DNA from: Rhizophagus irregularis
Taxonomy: Eukaryota > Glomeromycota > Glomeromycetes > Glomerales > Glomeraceae
Length of the DNA: 64,000 nt
Direction of reading: 5' to 3'
Assembly: GCF_026210795.1 (NCBI RefSeq)
Contig: NC_089429.1
Location: 1,922,001-1,986,000, forward strand
Of the stretch, positions 12,050 to 22,076 are shown in pieces (position 1 is the first letter of the stretch; each line of letters starts with the position of its first letter). Under the pieces are notes generated by a model that saw only the letters and a program-made list of their open reading frames with translations, had not been told where the DNA came from and did no database searches. The translations under genes were made by a program, and so were the position numbers.

Positions 12050-13750
12050 TTATTCCTTAATTAGTTCTTGTACAAAATCAAATAAATGTATTGACAAATC
12101 TATTGACAAATCAAAATAATTTAAAACTTGAATACCATACAATTCAAATCCCTTCATCTCATAACACAGAGAATAAAAACGCCCAAATTTAATACTTTCT
12201 ATAATAGACAAATATTTAACCCTTTTCTTTTTCACAATATATTCCTTTATATAAAGAATAATATCATCTGTTACTTTAATATTTTTGATTAACAATTTTT
12301 TAATAAAGGTATTTTGAGAATTTTTTAAAAATGTTTCCAAATCACTTCCATTAATTGCAAGACGCAATTCCAAATATTCTAATTTAAAAGGAAGAATTTG
12401 TCCCAAATTTTGTAATATATTTGAACTTGATTCAATACAATCATCAATATTATTATCAACAATATCTTCAATACTATCAAAATAGCGAGTGGTACCATCA
12501 ATTATAAGATAATTAAGATTTTGTTTAATATTTTCAATTAAGTTGAATTCTAAATAATTATTTTGAATATATCTCAAAGAAGAAGACAAAATTTTAATTT
12601 TACTACAATATTTTATAATAAATTGTGGTAATGGTTGGGAATTATGGACAAGATTTTCTAAATAACTGCCAGACTTTTGTATTAATGGTTCTAATAATTC
12701 ATCCATTTTATTCAAAAATAAAGATTTTAATTTAAATGGTTTTGTAATATTAATAATCTGTTGAATAAATTTAGAATCTAGAGAATAACAATAAAGAATA
12801 TGAATTGATTCTAAAACATTCAATTGATTAAATACTTCACTTAAAATATCTATATTTTTAAAATCAACATAACAAAATACAATTGTATTTAATGTATTTA
12901 AGCAATTGGAGTTTTTTAATGATAGTAAGGAATGGTTTAATGAGTAACCATTACAATTAAATGAAATCTTTCTAAGATTTACTTGAGATTTAATTATTTG
13001 TGATAAACTTTTTTCAACTATTTCAATTATTGAATGATCCTTTTCATATATTGGAAATTGAAAATAAAGTGATGAGATTGAATTGCAATTAGAATAGATT
13101 AATGTTAAAAGTCTTGTTATATTATTATTCATCACATTACTGGCTAATTTAAAATTTTTGATATTAAAAATGAAATTTGGATTTTGTAAAGTTAATTCAA
13201 TAATCTTATCAACATCGCTATGTACAGAAATAACTTCAAAACTATGCAAATTGACTTCGGTTTCAATGAATAATAGAAATAATGACCTAAAAACTAGGTT
13301 TTTAAATTTTAACAATTGTGAACTATATGATAAATTTGCTTTTTTCATAGAATAATTGAAAACTGACTTTTTGGTTGGTTTGAGTATTGGATAACTAACA
13401 GCTTCAAACCATTCTTCAATAGAATTATAAACTTCATATGTATTTAAATGTTGAATGAATTTAGGATAATTAAATAATGTATTTGTAGGAAATAATTCAT
13501 TATGAATTACATATTCATTTAATTTCGTTTTATCATCATCATTTAAATAATGTAAATAAATTTCAATACAATGATAATTTTTAGTTGGACTTGAAAAAGG
13601 ATTTTCCCATAATAATGGGATTGCTAAACTACACCATAATCTATTAACCAATATACACGAATGTAATGTTTTATAATCATAATGAAAATATTGTATAATA
13701 TCGTCTATTAACTCTGGTAAATCTCCTGAAAATAACTTTGAACACGTCAT
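12050..13750 (-). CDS. F-box protein, paralog of the 2346-4043 gene
   Basis: Intact 566-residue single exon. The F-box (LPELIDDIIQYFHYDYKTLH, then SCILVNRLWCSLAIPLLWENPF) matches the first F-box gene nearly position for position. Later blocks are also shared: NCNSISSLY, NSNCLNTL, FNQLNVLESIHILYCY, PFKLKSLF, LGQILPFKLEYLEL and NSQNTFIKKLLIKNI. Overall divergence is considerable, so the pair is an old or fast-evolving duplication in opposite orientation about 8 kb apart. By family it is probably an SCF ubiquitin-ligase substrate receptor with an LRR-like C-terminus. The ATG is preceded by TTTAACAAT, nearly the same leader as its paralog, after a pyrimidine-rich tract. Confidence 0.93.
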   Translation of the reverse strand: MTCSKLFSGDLPELIDDIIQYFHYDYKTLHSCILVNRLWCSLAIPLLWENPFSSPTKNYHCIEIYLHYLNDDDKTKLNEYVIHNELFPTNTLFNYPKFIQHLNTYEVYNSIEEWFEAVSYPILKPTKKSVFNYSMKKANLSYSSQLLKFKNLVFRSLFLLFIETEVNLHSFEVISVHSDVDKIIELTLQNPNFIFNIKNFKLASNVMNNNITRLLTLIYSNCNSISSLYFQFPIYEKDHSIIEIVEKSLSQIIKSQVNLRKISFNCNGYSLNHSLLSLKNSNCLNTLNTIVFCYVDFKNIDILSEVFNQLNVLESIHILYCYSLDSKFIQQIINITKPFKLKSLFLNKMDELLEPLIQKSGSYLENLVHNSQPLPQFIIKYCSKIKILSSSLRYIQNNYLEFNLIENIKQNLNYLIIDGTTRYFDSIEDIVDNNIDDCIESSSNILQNLGQILPFKLEYLELRLAINGSDLETFLKNSQNTFIKKLLIKNIKVTDDIILYIKEYIVKKKRVKYLSIIESIKFGRFYSLCYEMKGFELYGIQVLNYFDLSIDLSIHLFDFVQELIKE

Positions 13751-15301
13751 ATTGTTAAACGAAAAGAAAGGAGAGAAAAGGGGGATTCCGAAATTAGAAG
13801 TTACGCCATTTTATTATTTCATTTGTCAAACAAATATATTACACATGATCGCTATATAAAAATGTTGTGCGACAAAATTTATTTTATGTGAAGTCGGTAA
13901 GACTATCTTGTTGTGCGACAAAATATCGGAACTACAAACACCGAAGTGATACGATCACGTGACGACTCCAGATGGTGGTGTCCCGAAAATTAAAACAGTC
14001 TACATAGAATTCATACAAGCTTCAATGTGCACTAGCTTAGGGTTCTTGTGTTTTATAGCTGTTTTTTTAATATTGTAAACGGGTAATTAATTTTTTAGCC
14101 TATAACCTTTTGTATTGGAGTTGGAGGTTTTGAGATTTCCGATAAAACGTTAGGTTTTAAATAAAGTTATTGCGTTGTTGTCATGAATTTTGGAAAAAAA
14201 AAAGTTATTAATCATAAACAAATAAAAGTTAATATTACATTTTAAAGTATTTGTAAATAAAAAAAAAATGTGATCTTTTTATACTTTTTTTTAATGTATA
14301 TATATATATATTTTTTTAAGCCTATTAAAGTTATTTTTTGGTAAAGATTTTTGATAAATAATAAATCTGTTAAATTATATATATATATATATATATTTTT
14401 TATGGAGTTTTTTGATTTTTTTTTTTGATATTAAGTTTGCTAAAAATTTTTTTTTTTGGTAGATTTTATACTAGAAACCAACAATCCGTCGATTTCCTTC
14501 CTCTTATGTTCCGATATCCCATATAATGACTTGTCGGACTAGCATGTATAAATAGTTTTGAATTGTATAATATATTTTCTACTTGCACCTAATCTATTCC
14601 ATGTTAACTATTGTTAGTTTGTTACCGAAATTAGATCATTTGTTGATTACTAATTTTAATAATTTTAATTATTCTTTTTGGTTAGAATCATCGATCCTGA
14701 GAAGGTCGAATCAGTTATATTTTTTATAGACTGAACCCATTTTTTTTACGTGATTTTTTTTATATAAACATTTTTTCCCATTATTGCTTTTTTTTTGAAT
14801 TATTTTTATTTAATTATTTTTTTGTTGTAACTTTTTTTGTTTTAATATAATAAAAAATTCAATAACGTTTAGATTTAGCCTATATAAATTAATTTTGAAT
14901 TGCTGAGGTTAATCAGGAATTTTTTTTTTGTCAAATATTGAAATTTTTTCCTTTCTTTCGAACCGTCTGAATTTTTTCGATTCCCTTTTTTTTAATTTTC
15001 GTTTTTTTTTCTTGAACCGATCTTTTACTTTCAGTTCTTTCTTTTCTTTCAAATTTCTTCTTTTCTCTTTCGAAACACCTTTTTCTTTTCCATTTTTTAA
15101 AATTTTCATTTTTTTTCCTATTTTTTTTCATTCTTTCCCCGTTTAGATTTACATTATTTTTTTTCGGTCTTTGTTTTTAGACCGTATTATAAATTTTTTT
15201 TTGAATTTTTTTTTTCCGGTGTTTTTGGACCGAATTATTGTCTAAATTTTTTCAAAATTTTTTTCGGTACTTTTTTTTTCGGATTCTCTTTTTTTCGAAA
15301 A
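13751..15301. other. T-rich low-complexity intergenic DNA
   Basis: After the F-box promoter the + strand becomes strongly T/pyrimidine-rich, especially 14900-15300, with TA dinucleotide runs near 14296-14310 and 14378-14396. Overlapping frames on both strands at 14909-15146 are Phe-rich or Lys/Arg/Glu-rich translations of this bias and are not genes. A recurring CGGTCTTT...GACCG motif occurs at 15165-15235. Confidence 0.7.
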
Positions 15302-15712
15302 AAACTAACTAAATTCCTTATTTGAAAAATTATTTTATAAATGGCAAGTTATTTATTTAATTCTATTATTACTTATTTATATAATATTTGCATATAATTT
15401 AAACTAACTAAATTCTTTATTTAAAAAATAATTAATAATTTTAGTTTGTAAGTTATTTATTTAATTCTATTATTATTTATTTATATAATATTTAAACTAA
15501 CTAAATTCTTTATTTAAATAATTATTTTATAGATAGCAAGTTATTTACTTAATTCTATTATTACTTTTTCATATTTTAAACAAATTAAATTTTTATTTAA
15601 AAAATTATTTTATAGATCGTAAGTTATTTATTCAATCCTATTATTGCTTATTCATATAATATTTACATATAATTTAAACTAACTAAATTTCTTTATTTAA
15701 AAAGTATGTGGA
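15302..15712. repeat. Tandem repeat, about four units of 85-105 bp
   Basis: Each unit begins AAACTAACTAAATT(C)TTTATTT and continues with a block ending AAGTTATTTATTTAATTC and TATTATTACTTATTTATATA. Units start near 15302, 15401, 15491 and 15576, and a partial fifth near 15676. It is non-coding and AT-rich; its function is unknown. Confidence 0.8.
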
Positions 15713-15786
15713 AGATCATATCACTGCAACGAAAATTATGAAAAAATATTTAAGAGAACGTAAATTTATTGTTTTTAACTTGACAA

Positions 15787-15962
15787 TAGAGGTGCAAACT
15801 TTACCAACGTAACTGCCGTATCAAAGTCACGTCAATAACGTCACTGCAGATGCACATAGAAATTTTATAATAATTTATATAATATCGAGCTATGTCACGA
15901 GTTACAACCTTTCATTGACTTAATGAGTAACGTAGCTAATAAAGAAAAAGTCTGCACCCCTA
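15787..15962. mobile_element. hAT-type MITE, 176 bp
   Basis: The termini TAGAGGTGCAAACTTT and AAAGTCTGCACCCCTA are imperfect inverted repeats. A perfect 8-bp target duplication CTTGACAA lies at 15779-15786 and 15963-15970. The interior holds CGT-containing motifs (AACGTAAC, CACGTCAATAACGTCAC) and no coding frame. Confidence 0.92.
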
Positions 15963-15970
15963 CTTGACAA

Positions 15971-16804
15971 GGCCTGAATCCAATAAATTAGCTGTTAGGT
16001 AAGGTGGAATACGCCATTGGACCTTACCGGTGAGAAATACCCGAGCTAAGTAGACCATTGGTCGTGTCCTGAACTAGTTTCACGAAAAATGAATTTTTTT
16101 ATTTTATAGGCATAATAAATTAATAACATAATGTATAATGATTACAAAACTTTTTATAGTAACATCATGGACGTAACTTCATACAATTTTGACGTATGAC
16201 GTAATTAAAAAATAATCAAATCATTAAAATAAATAAGAATATTAAATAAATTAGCATATTTTTTATTATTCATATATAATTAAAAATAATAACAATTACT
16301 GCTTCTTTTAATTAACAGCATTATTTAACATTTTTCTATATGCAATTTTACTATTACTATTTACTAGTATATAAACGAAGGATATAAATTCATAATGATA
16401 GCAGGTAAACAATTTACTCTAATCTAGTATTTAAAACATTATCAACTAATGTATGTCAATAGGATCAAATTCCATATTATTTTTAACTTAGTATTAGGTA
16501 TATTTAGTTCTTCACGCAATCCATTTTCTCCATCCTGAAAGATTGGATTTTGTAGATCTATAAAATCTTCTAAAATTATAGTAAATTTCGAAACTTAAAA
16601 GCAGTTTTCAAATAAAAAATAAAAATAAAAAGTTTATATTATTTATATTAAGTATATTAAATTTAACAAATGTTTATTATATGTATAAAGTAAAAAATTT
16701 AAAAGTAATTACGTCAAAAGTTTATGTAAAGTCTAAAAATCTAAAAAATCCATATGGCACATGTCATTTATGGCGTCATACGACAATGTGACGCTACTGA
16801 CGGG
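15971..16804. other. Intergenic DNA left of the giant foldback
   Basis: No gene is recognised. A locally less AT-rich segment at 15970-16080 contains a short inverted pair (AAGGTGGAATACGCCATTGG and its approximate repeat), followed by plain AT-rich DNA. Confidence 0.5.
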
Positions 16805-16964
16805 ACACCCCATTCAGGTGATCATCAAAGGTTATAACCTTACGATTTATGTCACAAATGCATAGGTTATAACCTTATATGGGCGGCCCATGGGCCATAA
16901 TTTAATGTCACGTGACCCAATTTTTAATTCTGGCCTGACATGCGCAATTTTGGCATGTTAATTT

Positions 16965-17850
16965 TGGAACACGTTACATGCGCTAATTACTGTACATATT
17001 ACCCAGATGTAACATGCGGTGATTCAGACGCATGTTATTCATCTGTAACATGCGATAAATTGGGCGCATGTTACCTATCTGTAACATGCAGTGATTCAGA
17101 CGCATGTTACGGATGGGTAATATGCGTTAATTCTGGCGCATGTTACTCATTCATAACATGTGCTAATTTGGGCGCATGTTACGCTTCTGTAACATGCGTT
17201 AATTCTGGCGCATGTTACTCATCCGTAATATGCGTTAATTCTGGCGCATGTTACTCATCCGTAACATGCGTTAATTCTGGTGCATGTTACTCATCCATAA
17301 CATGCGTTAATTCTGGCGCATGTTACTCATCCATAACATGCATTAATTTTGTCACATGTTACACTTCTGTAACATGCGTTAATTCTGGCGCATGTTACTC
17401 ATTCGTAACATGCGCTAATTTGGGCGCATGTTACGCTTCTGTAATATGCGTTAATTCTGGTGCATGTTACTCATCTGTAACATGCGCTAATTTAGACGCA
17501 TGTTACACTTCTGTAACATGCGTTAATTCTGGCGCATGTTACTCATTCATAACATGCGCTAATTTGGGTGCATGTTACGCTTCTGTAATATGCGTTAATT
17601 CTGGTGCATGTTACTCATCTGTAACATGCGCTAATTTAGACGCATGTTACGCTTCTGTAACATGCGTTAATTCTGGTGCATGTTACTCATCCATAACATG
17701 CGTTAATTCTAGTGCATGTTACGCTTCTGTAATATACGTTAATTCTGGCGCATGTTACTCATCCGTAATATGCGCTAATTTGGGTACATATTACTGGCGC
17801 ATGTTCCCTACAGTAACATGCAGTAACTCTAGTTTATATTCCTTACTGTA
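16965..17850. repeat. Left array of a 36-bp hairpin unit
   Basis: About 24 copies of a 36-bp unit. Each has ACATGCG, then a 10-base spacer (TTAATTCTGG or a variant such as CTAATTTGGG), then CGCATGT, then TACTCATCCGTA or a variant. ACATGCG and CGCATGT are inverse complements, so every unit can form its own stem-loop. Because 36 is a multiple of three and the unit has no stop, a 303-codon frame (16940-17851, +) of 12-residue Cys-rich repeats (CYSSVTCVNSGA) stays open. I regard it as probably incidental. Confidence 0.9.
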
Positions 17851-17984
17851 ACATACAGTGATTTTAGTACATATTTTTATATCCAAAATACCTCAAAATC
17901 AATGCATATTATATTATAGAATATTGCATATTATGCATTAGAAATATATATAACTTTATTAAAGATGGCTATTTTTTTAAAATC

Positions 17985-18450
17985 AAAAAAATAATAAAAC
18001 AATAAAAATAACAAAAAAAAAAATAAACAAAAAAAAATAAACAAAAAAAAAATAAAAAAAAATAAACAAAAAAAAAATAAACAAAAAAAAAATAAACAAA
18101 AAAAAAAATAAACAAAAAAAAAAAATAAACAAAAAAAAAAATAAACAAAAAAAAAAAATAAACAAAAAAAAATAAAAATAACAAAAAACAAATGATTTGC
18201 ATAGTATATTTTAAAATTTATAAGTAATTAATTTTATGATCATGTAAATCACTTTACTGATGCAAATATAATAATCATTTGTTTTTTCTTATTCCTATAT
18301 ATTTAATTTTTTCTTTTTCATTTTTTATTTTTTTTATTTTTTTTTTTATTAATTTTATTTTTTTTATAATTTTATTTTTTTTTTTTGCTAGTTTTATTTT
18401 TTTTTTTGTTAATTTTTTATTGTTTTGCTATTTTTTTGCTGAAAATACTA
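17985..18450. repeat. A-rich then T-rich core of the foldback
   Basis: At 18000-18190 the + strand is repeats of A(7-10)TAAAC; at 18280-18440 it is T-rich with TTTTTATTAATTTT-type motifs. The two blocks are roughly complementary and sit on each side of the foldback centre. Frames here are pure Phe/Leu/Lys translations and are not genes. Confidence 0.8.
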
Positions 18451-18729
18451 TTTCAAATAAATATAACAATTTAATATGAATTTTCTACTATAATATGTAG
18501 TAATCATGGCACATATTCCAGATGCTGTATATTATTTATTAATAAAATATGAAGTAATTTAGCATATATTCCAATGTAAATTTATAATGTATTTACAACA
18601 ATTCTTGCATATATTCCTGATGTATAATATGCAATATTCTATAATATAATGCAGTGATTCTGGTAATACTTAGTTTAAATATTTGATGTTTTAAACATAA
18701 GAACATGTGTCAGAAATCAGAATCATTGT

Positions 18730-19480
18730 AGTAAGGAATATGCATCAGAGTTACTACTAGGAAACATGCGCCAGAATTAGTGCATATTACAGATGAGTAA
18801 TATGTGCCAGAATTAACGTATATTACAGAAGCGTAACATGCGCCCAAATTAGCGCATGTTACGAATGAGTAATATGCACCAGAATTAACGCATATTACAG
18901 AAGCGTAACATGCGGTAAAATTAACGCATGTTACGGATGAGTAACATGCGCCAGAATTAACGCATGTTACGGATGAGTAACATGTGCCAGAATTAACGCA
19001 TGTTACGGATGAGTAACATGCGCCAGAATTAACGCATGTTACGGATGAGTAACATGCGCCAGAATTAACGCATGTTACGGATGAGTAACATGCACCAGAA
19101 TTAACGCATATTACAGATGAGTAACATGTGCCCAAATTAGCGCATGTTACAGAAGCGTAACATGCGTCTAAATTAGCGCATGTTACGGATGAATAATATG
19201 CACCAGAATTAATGCATATTACAGAAGCGTAACATGCGCCCAAATTAGCGCATGTTATGAATGAGTAACATGCACCAGAATTAACGCATGTTACAGAAGC
19301 GTAACATGTGGCAAAATTAACGCATGTTACGGATGAGTAACATGCGCCAGAATTACGCATGTTACGGATGAGTAACATGCGCCAGAATTAACGCATATTA
19401 TGGATGAGTAACATGCGCCAGAATTAACGCATGTTACATCTGGATAACATGTACAGTAATTAACGTATGTAATGTGTTCC
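18730..19480. repeat. Right array of the 36-bp hairpin unit, inverted
   Basis: The same 36-bp unit as the left array but on the minus strand (TACGGATGAGTAACATGCGCC, then AGAATTAACGCATGT), about 20 copies. Its minus-strand translation (18710-19378) gives the same Cys-rich 12-residue repeat. Six consecutive near-identical units around 18930-19100 suggest recent homogenisation. Confidence 0.9.
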
Positions 19481-19797
19481 AAAATTAACATGCCAAAATT
19501 GCGCATGTTGGGCCAGAATTAAAAATCAGGTCACGTGACATTAAATTATGGCCCATGGGCCGCCCATATAAGGTTATAACCTATGCATTTGTGACATAAA
19601 TCGTAAGGTTATAACCTTTGATGATCACCCGAATGGGGTGTGATGGGATGGGAAAATTCCATTTTTATAATAAATGAATAAATCGGAATTTTTGCTGTAT
19701 TATGGAATTTTCATAAATTTTAATGATTTTATTCCAACACGTGATAATTAACCAATCATAGATGTGGATTAGCGTATTTTAAAAAATTTTTTAAGGG

Positions 19798-21975
19798 ATG
19801 AAAATGAAATTTATCAAAATGCCTCCAACTTCAACGGTTACTGTTTTTTCGCGTGCACGAGAATTTTCTGAAGACTTTTTTGCGGATAATGGAAAACTCA
19901 TGTGCCATTTTTGTGATCATAGTATTAATTTTCAAACAAAAAATACAATTACTGCTCATATAGGTTCTAAAACACATATTCGTAATAAAAATGAGAAAAA
20001 AGAACAACAAATAAAAAAAAGACAACCAACTATTCAAACTATCCTTAATGCATCTGAAATTAAAAAAACTGCTGTAAATAATTTAGTAGATGCATTTGTA
20101 ACAGCTGATATTCCATTAGAAAAAATAGATAAACTTCAAAATTGGTTGTGTGAAAATTGTAATGAAGGAGGCTTTATTCCAAAATCAGATACTTTGCGTC
20201 GTGATTATTTACCAAAATTATTTGAAGATCATGTTAATCAACTCAAAGAATATTTTCGTGGCAGACAAGTTTCAATTATTATAGATGAAACTACAGATAG
20301 TAAAGCACGAAGTGTAGTTAATATACTTTTTAGCTATAATGGTGTAACAAAATTAGTTCATGTTGATTATTTAGAAAATGTTAACAATTGTACAATTGGA
20401 CAACTTTTAATTCAAACTTTGGTTCAATGGGGAATTTCTTTTGATCTACCACAACTAATTGCATCAGATTCTGCAGCCTATATGAAGAAATGCTATCGTG
20501 ATGTATTAAAACCACTCATGCCGCAACTAGTCCATCTGCCTTGTTTAGCACACATATTAAACCTTATTGGGTTAGTATATTTTTTATTTAATATAAATTA
20601 TTAATACATTAAAAAGTAATTTAAAATATTTTTATTTTTTAGAGAGGCGTGGGTGTCAATTAATTATTTTCAAGTTGTGCATCAATTACTTGCAAATATC
20701 AAACAAACTTTCGTCTATAGTAGAAGTCGAAAAGTACGTTACATATCATATCTTCAACGTCAAGGAGTATCTAATCCAAAAAATATACCTTTATCTAATA
20801 CAACAAGATGGAATACTTGGTTTCATATAGCATTTCATGTATATCAAAATTTGGATTATATTCGTGGATTTTATAATGAAGAAGGCAAAGAAAATTCAAC
20901 TCCAATAATTGAAAAGATAAATTCAGCTTTCACAGACCAACAAATCAATGGGCGTATTGAAATATATTTAACATTTATTCAGGAAAATGCACAGCAATTT
21001 GTAGCTGATCTTGATTTTTTTTAACAAGAAAATAAACCAATGTTTCCATTTATTGAACAAAGATTACAACAGCTTGAAGCACGAATAACTATGGGAAAAA
21101 CTATGACTAATGTTGGATCAACTATGGATTTAGTATTACAAAAATTTAATTTTCCTTTAACAGCATTTTGTCCAGTATTTCAACAAGCATATCACGCAGC
21201 TTACAAAAAACTTGAAGATCATGTATTACGTTCTTTATTTAGAGCTGTTCAAGTTTTTGACCCACGATTTTTATCATTAACAACTGCTAATCGAGATATC
21301 TACTCCTATAAAATTATTAGAGAACTGGCTAATCCATCAACGTTTCTTATTCAAGAATAGAGTTTGGAATCGATTAAGGTTAATCGATTAATTAATTGAC
21401 TAAGACGGTTAATCGATTAAGGTATCTCAAAAATCGGTTAATCGATTAAAATTATCAACCCATAATTCTGGTCAAATTATCTAATGCGGCCCAGAGCTGT
21501 GAATTTTTGGTCACGTGTTCTCCGAACTTGGAAGAATTTGTATTAATTTTTTAATGATAATAATAATAAATAAGACTTTCCTATAACTAAATTTATGATC
21601 AAAAACAATTTGGTGCAATCTGCGGTCAAAAAAAAAAAAATTTTTAATATTTTAATATTAATCGATTATTAATCGATTAAGGTTTTTTGGTCGGTTCCAA
21701 CCTCTATTCAAGAATGGTCAATTTATGTCAATATAAATTTAAATCTTATAGAATTTTCTGAATTAAATGAATTTTGGGATAAAGTTTCATTACAACTTCC
21801 TCTTTTAGAAAAAATAGCACAAAATTATATATGGTTGCCAATCTCTTCCTGTGCGGTAGAAAGAAGTTTTTCTGCATATAATAAAATTTTAGATGACGAT
21901 AGACAAAACTTAAGTCCAGAATCACTTAGATTTCTTACTATGATGTATTTTAATAACCAAAATAGTGATAAATAA
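19798..21975 (+). pseudogene. hAT transposase, inactivated by a stop and a MITE
   Basis: Segments are 19798-20570, intron 20571-20642 (GTTAGT...TAG), 20643-21357, and 21715-21975 after the nested MITE; together about 582 codons. The N-terminus has a BED-type zinc finger (CHFCDHSINF, then HIGSKTHIRN). An RNase H-like core follows (IIIDETTDSKARS, ASDSAAYMKK, LPCLAHILNLIG). The C-terminal dimerisation domain is clear (NYIWLPISSCAVERSFSAYN, then LSPESLRFLTMMYF). Two defects are seen: an in-frame TAA at 21022-21024 and the 349-bp MITE at 21358, whose first codon is TAG. The family excises and reinserts elements by cut and paste with an 8-bp target duplication; this copy should be inactive. Confidence 0.9.
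21358..21706. mobile_element. hAT-type MITE, 349 bp, inside the hAT transposase
   Basis: The termini TAGAGTTTGGAATCGATTAA and the inverse of ...GGTCGGTTCCAACCTCTA form inverted repeats. A perfect 8-bp target duplication TTCAAGAA lies at 21350-21357 and 21707-21714. The interior contains many TTAATCGATTAA palindromes. It interrupts the transposase between its core and its dimerisation domain. Confidence 0.95.
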
Positions 21976-22076
21976 TTACTATAATTAGTAAAATTTATAT
22001 TGGAATAAAATCAGAATTTTTGCTGTTATCGTGATAAAAATTTATGATTTGATATCGGAATATTCCCGGGTCTCTG

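Larger units (their letters stand above)
16805..19641. repeat. 2.8-kb giant inverted repeat (foldback element)
   Basis: The outer ends ACACCCCATTC at 16805 and its inverse GAATGGGGTGT ending at 19641 start arms that stay complementary for more than 1 kb. Both arms contain GGTTATAACCTT, TGTCACAAATGCATAGG, TGGGCGGCCCATGGGCC and TCACGTGAC in mirrored order, and then 36-bp arrays. The centre (about 17900-18700) is also roughly mirrored, with ATTGCATATTATGCATTA-type motifs and an A-rich then a T-rich block. A possible short target duplication is GACGGG on the left (16799-16804) against GATGGG on the right (19642-19647). No transposase is inside, so it is either a foldback transposon or a large palindromic duplication. 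Confidence 0.85.
19642..22076 (+). mobile_element. hAT transposon, degraded, with nested MITE
   Basis: Its ends are imperfect inverted repeats: ATGGGATGGGAAAATTCC on the left and, read inversely from the right, CAGAGACCCGGGAATATTCC. Both ends carry the subterminal motif GAATTTTTGCTGT in the same orientation (about 19688 and 22014). The interior encodes a hAT transposase. The exact boundaries are uncertain because the left end abuts the giant foldback. CTGACGGGAC follows the right end and also occurs just left of the foldback. Confidence 0.7.

Noticed and set aside
14909..15146. Overlapping 66-72 codon frames on both strands
   Set aside because: Pure translations of a pyrimidine-rich strand (Phe/Ser/Leu on one side, Lys/Glu/Arg on the other).
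17931..18479. Phe/Leu/Ile-rich frames resembling membrane proteins
   Set aside because: They are read from A-run and T-run simple repeats in the foldback core.
16965..19480. CRISPR array
   Set aside because: The repeats are contiguous 36-bp hairpin units without unique spacers, in an intron-bearing eukaryotic setting, and arranged as inverted arms.
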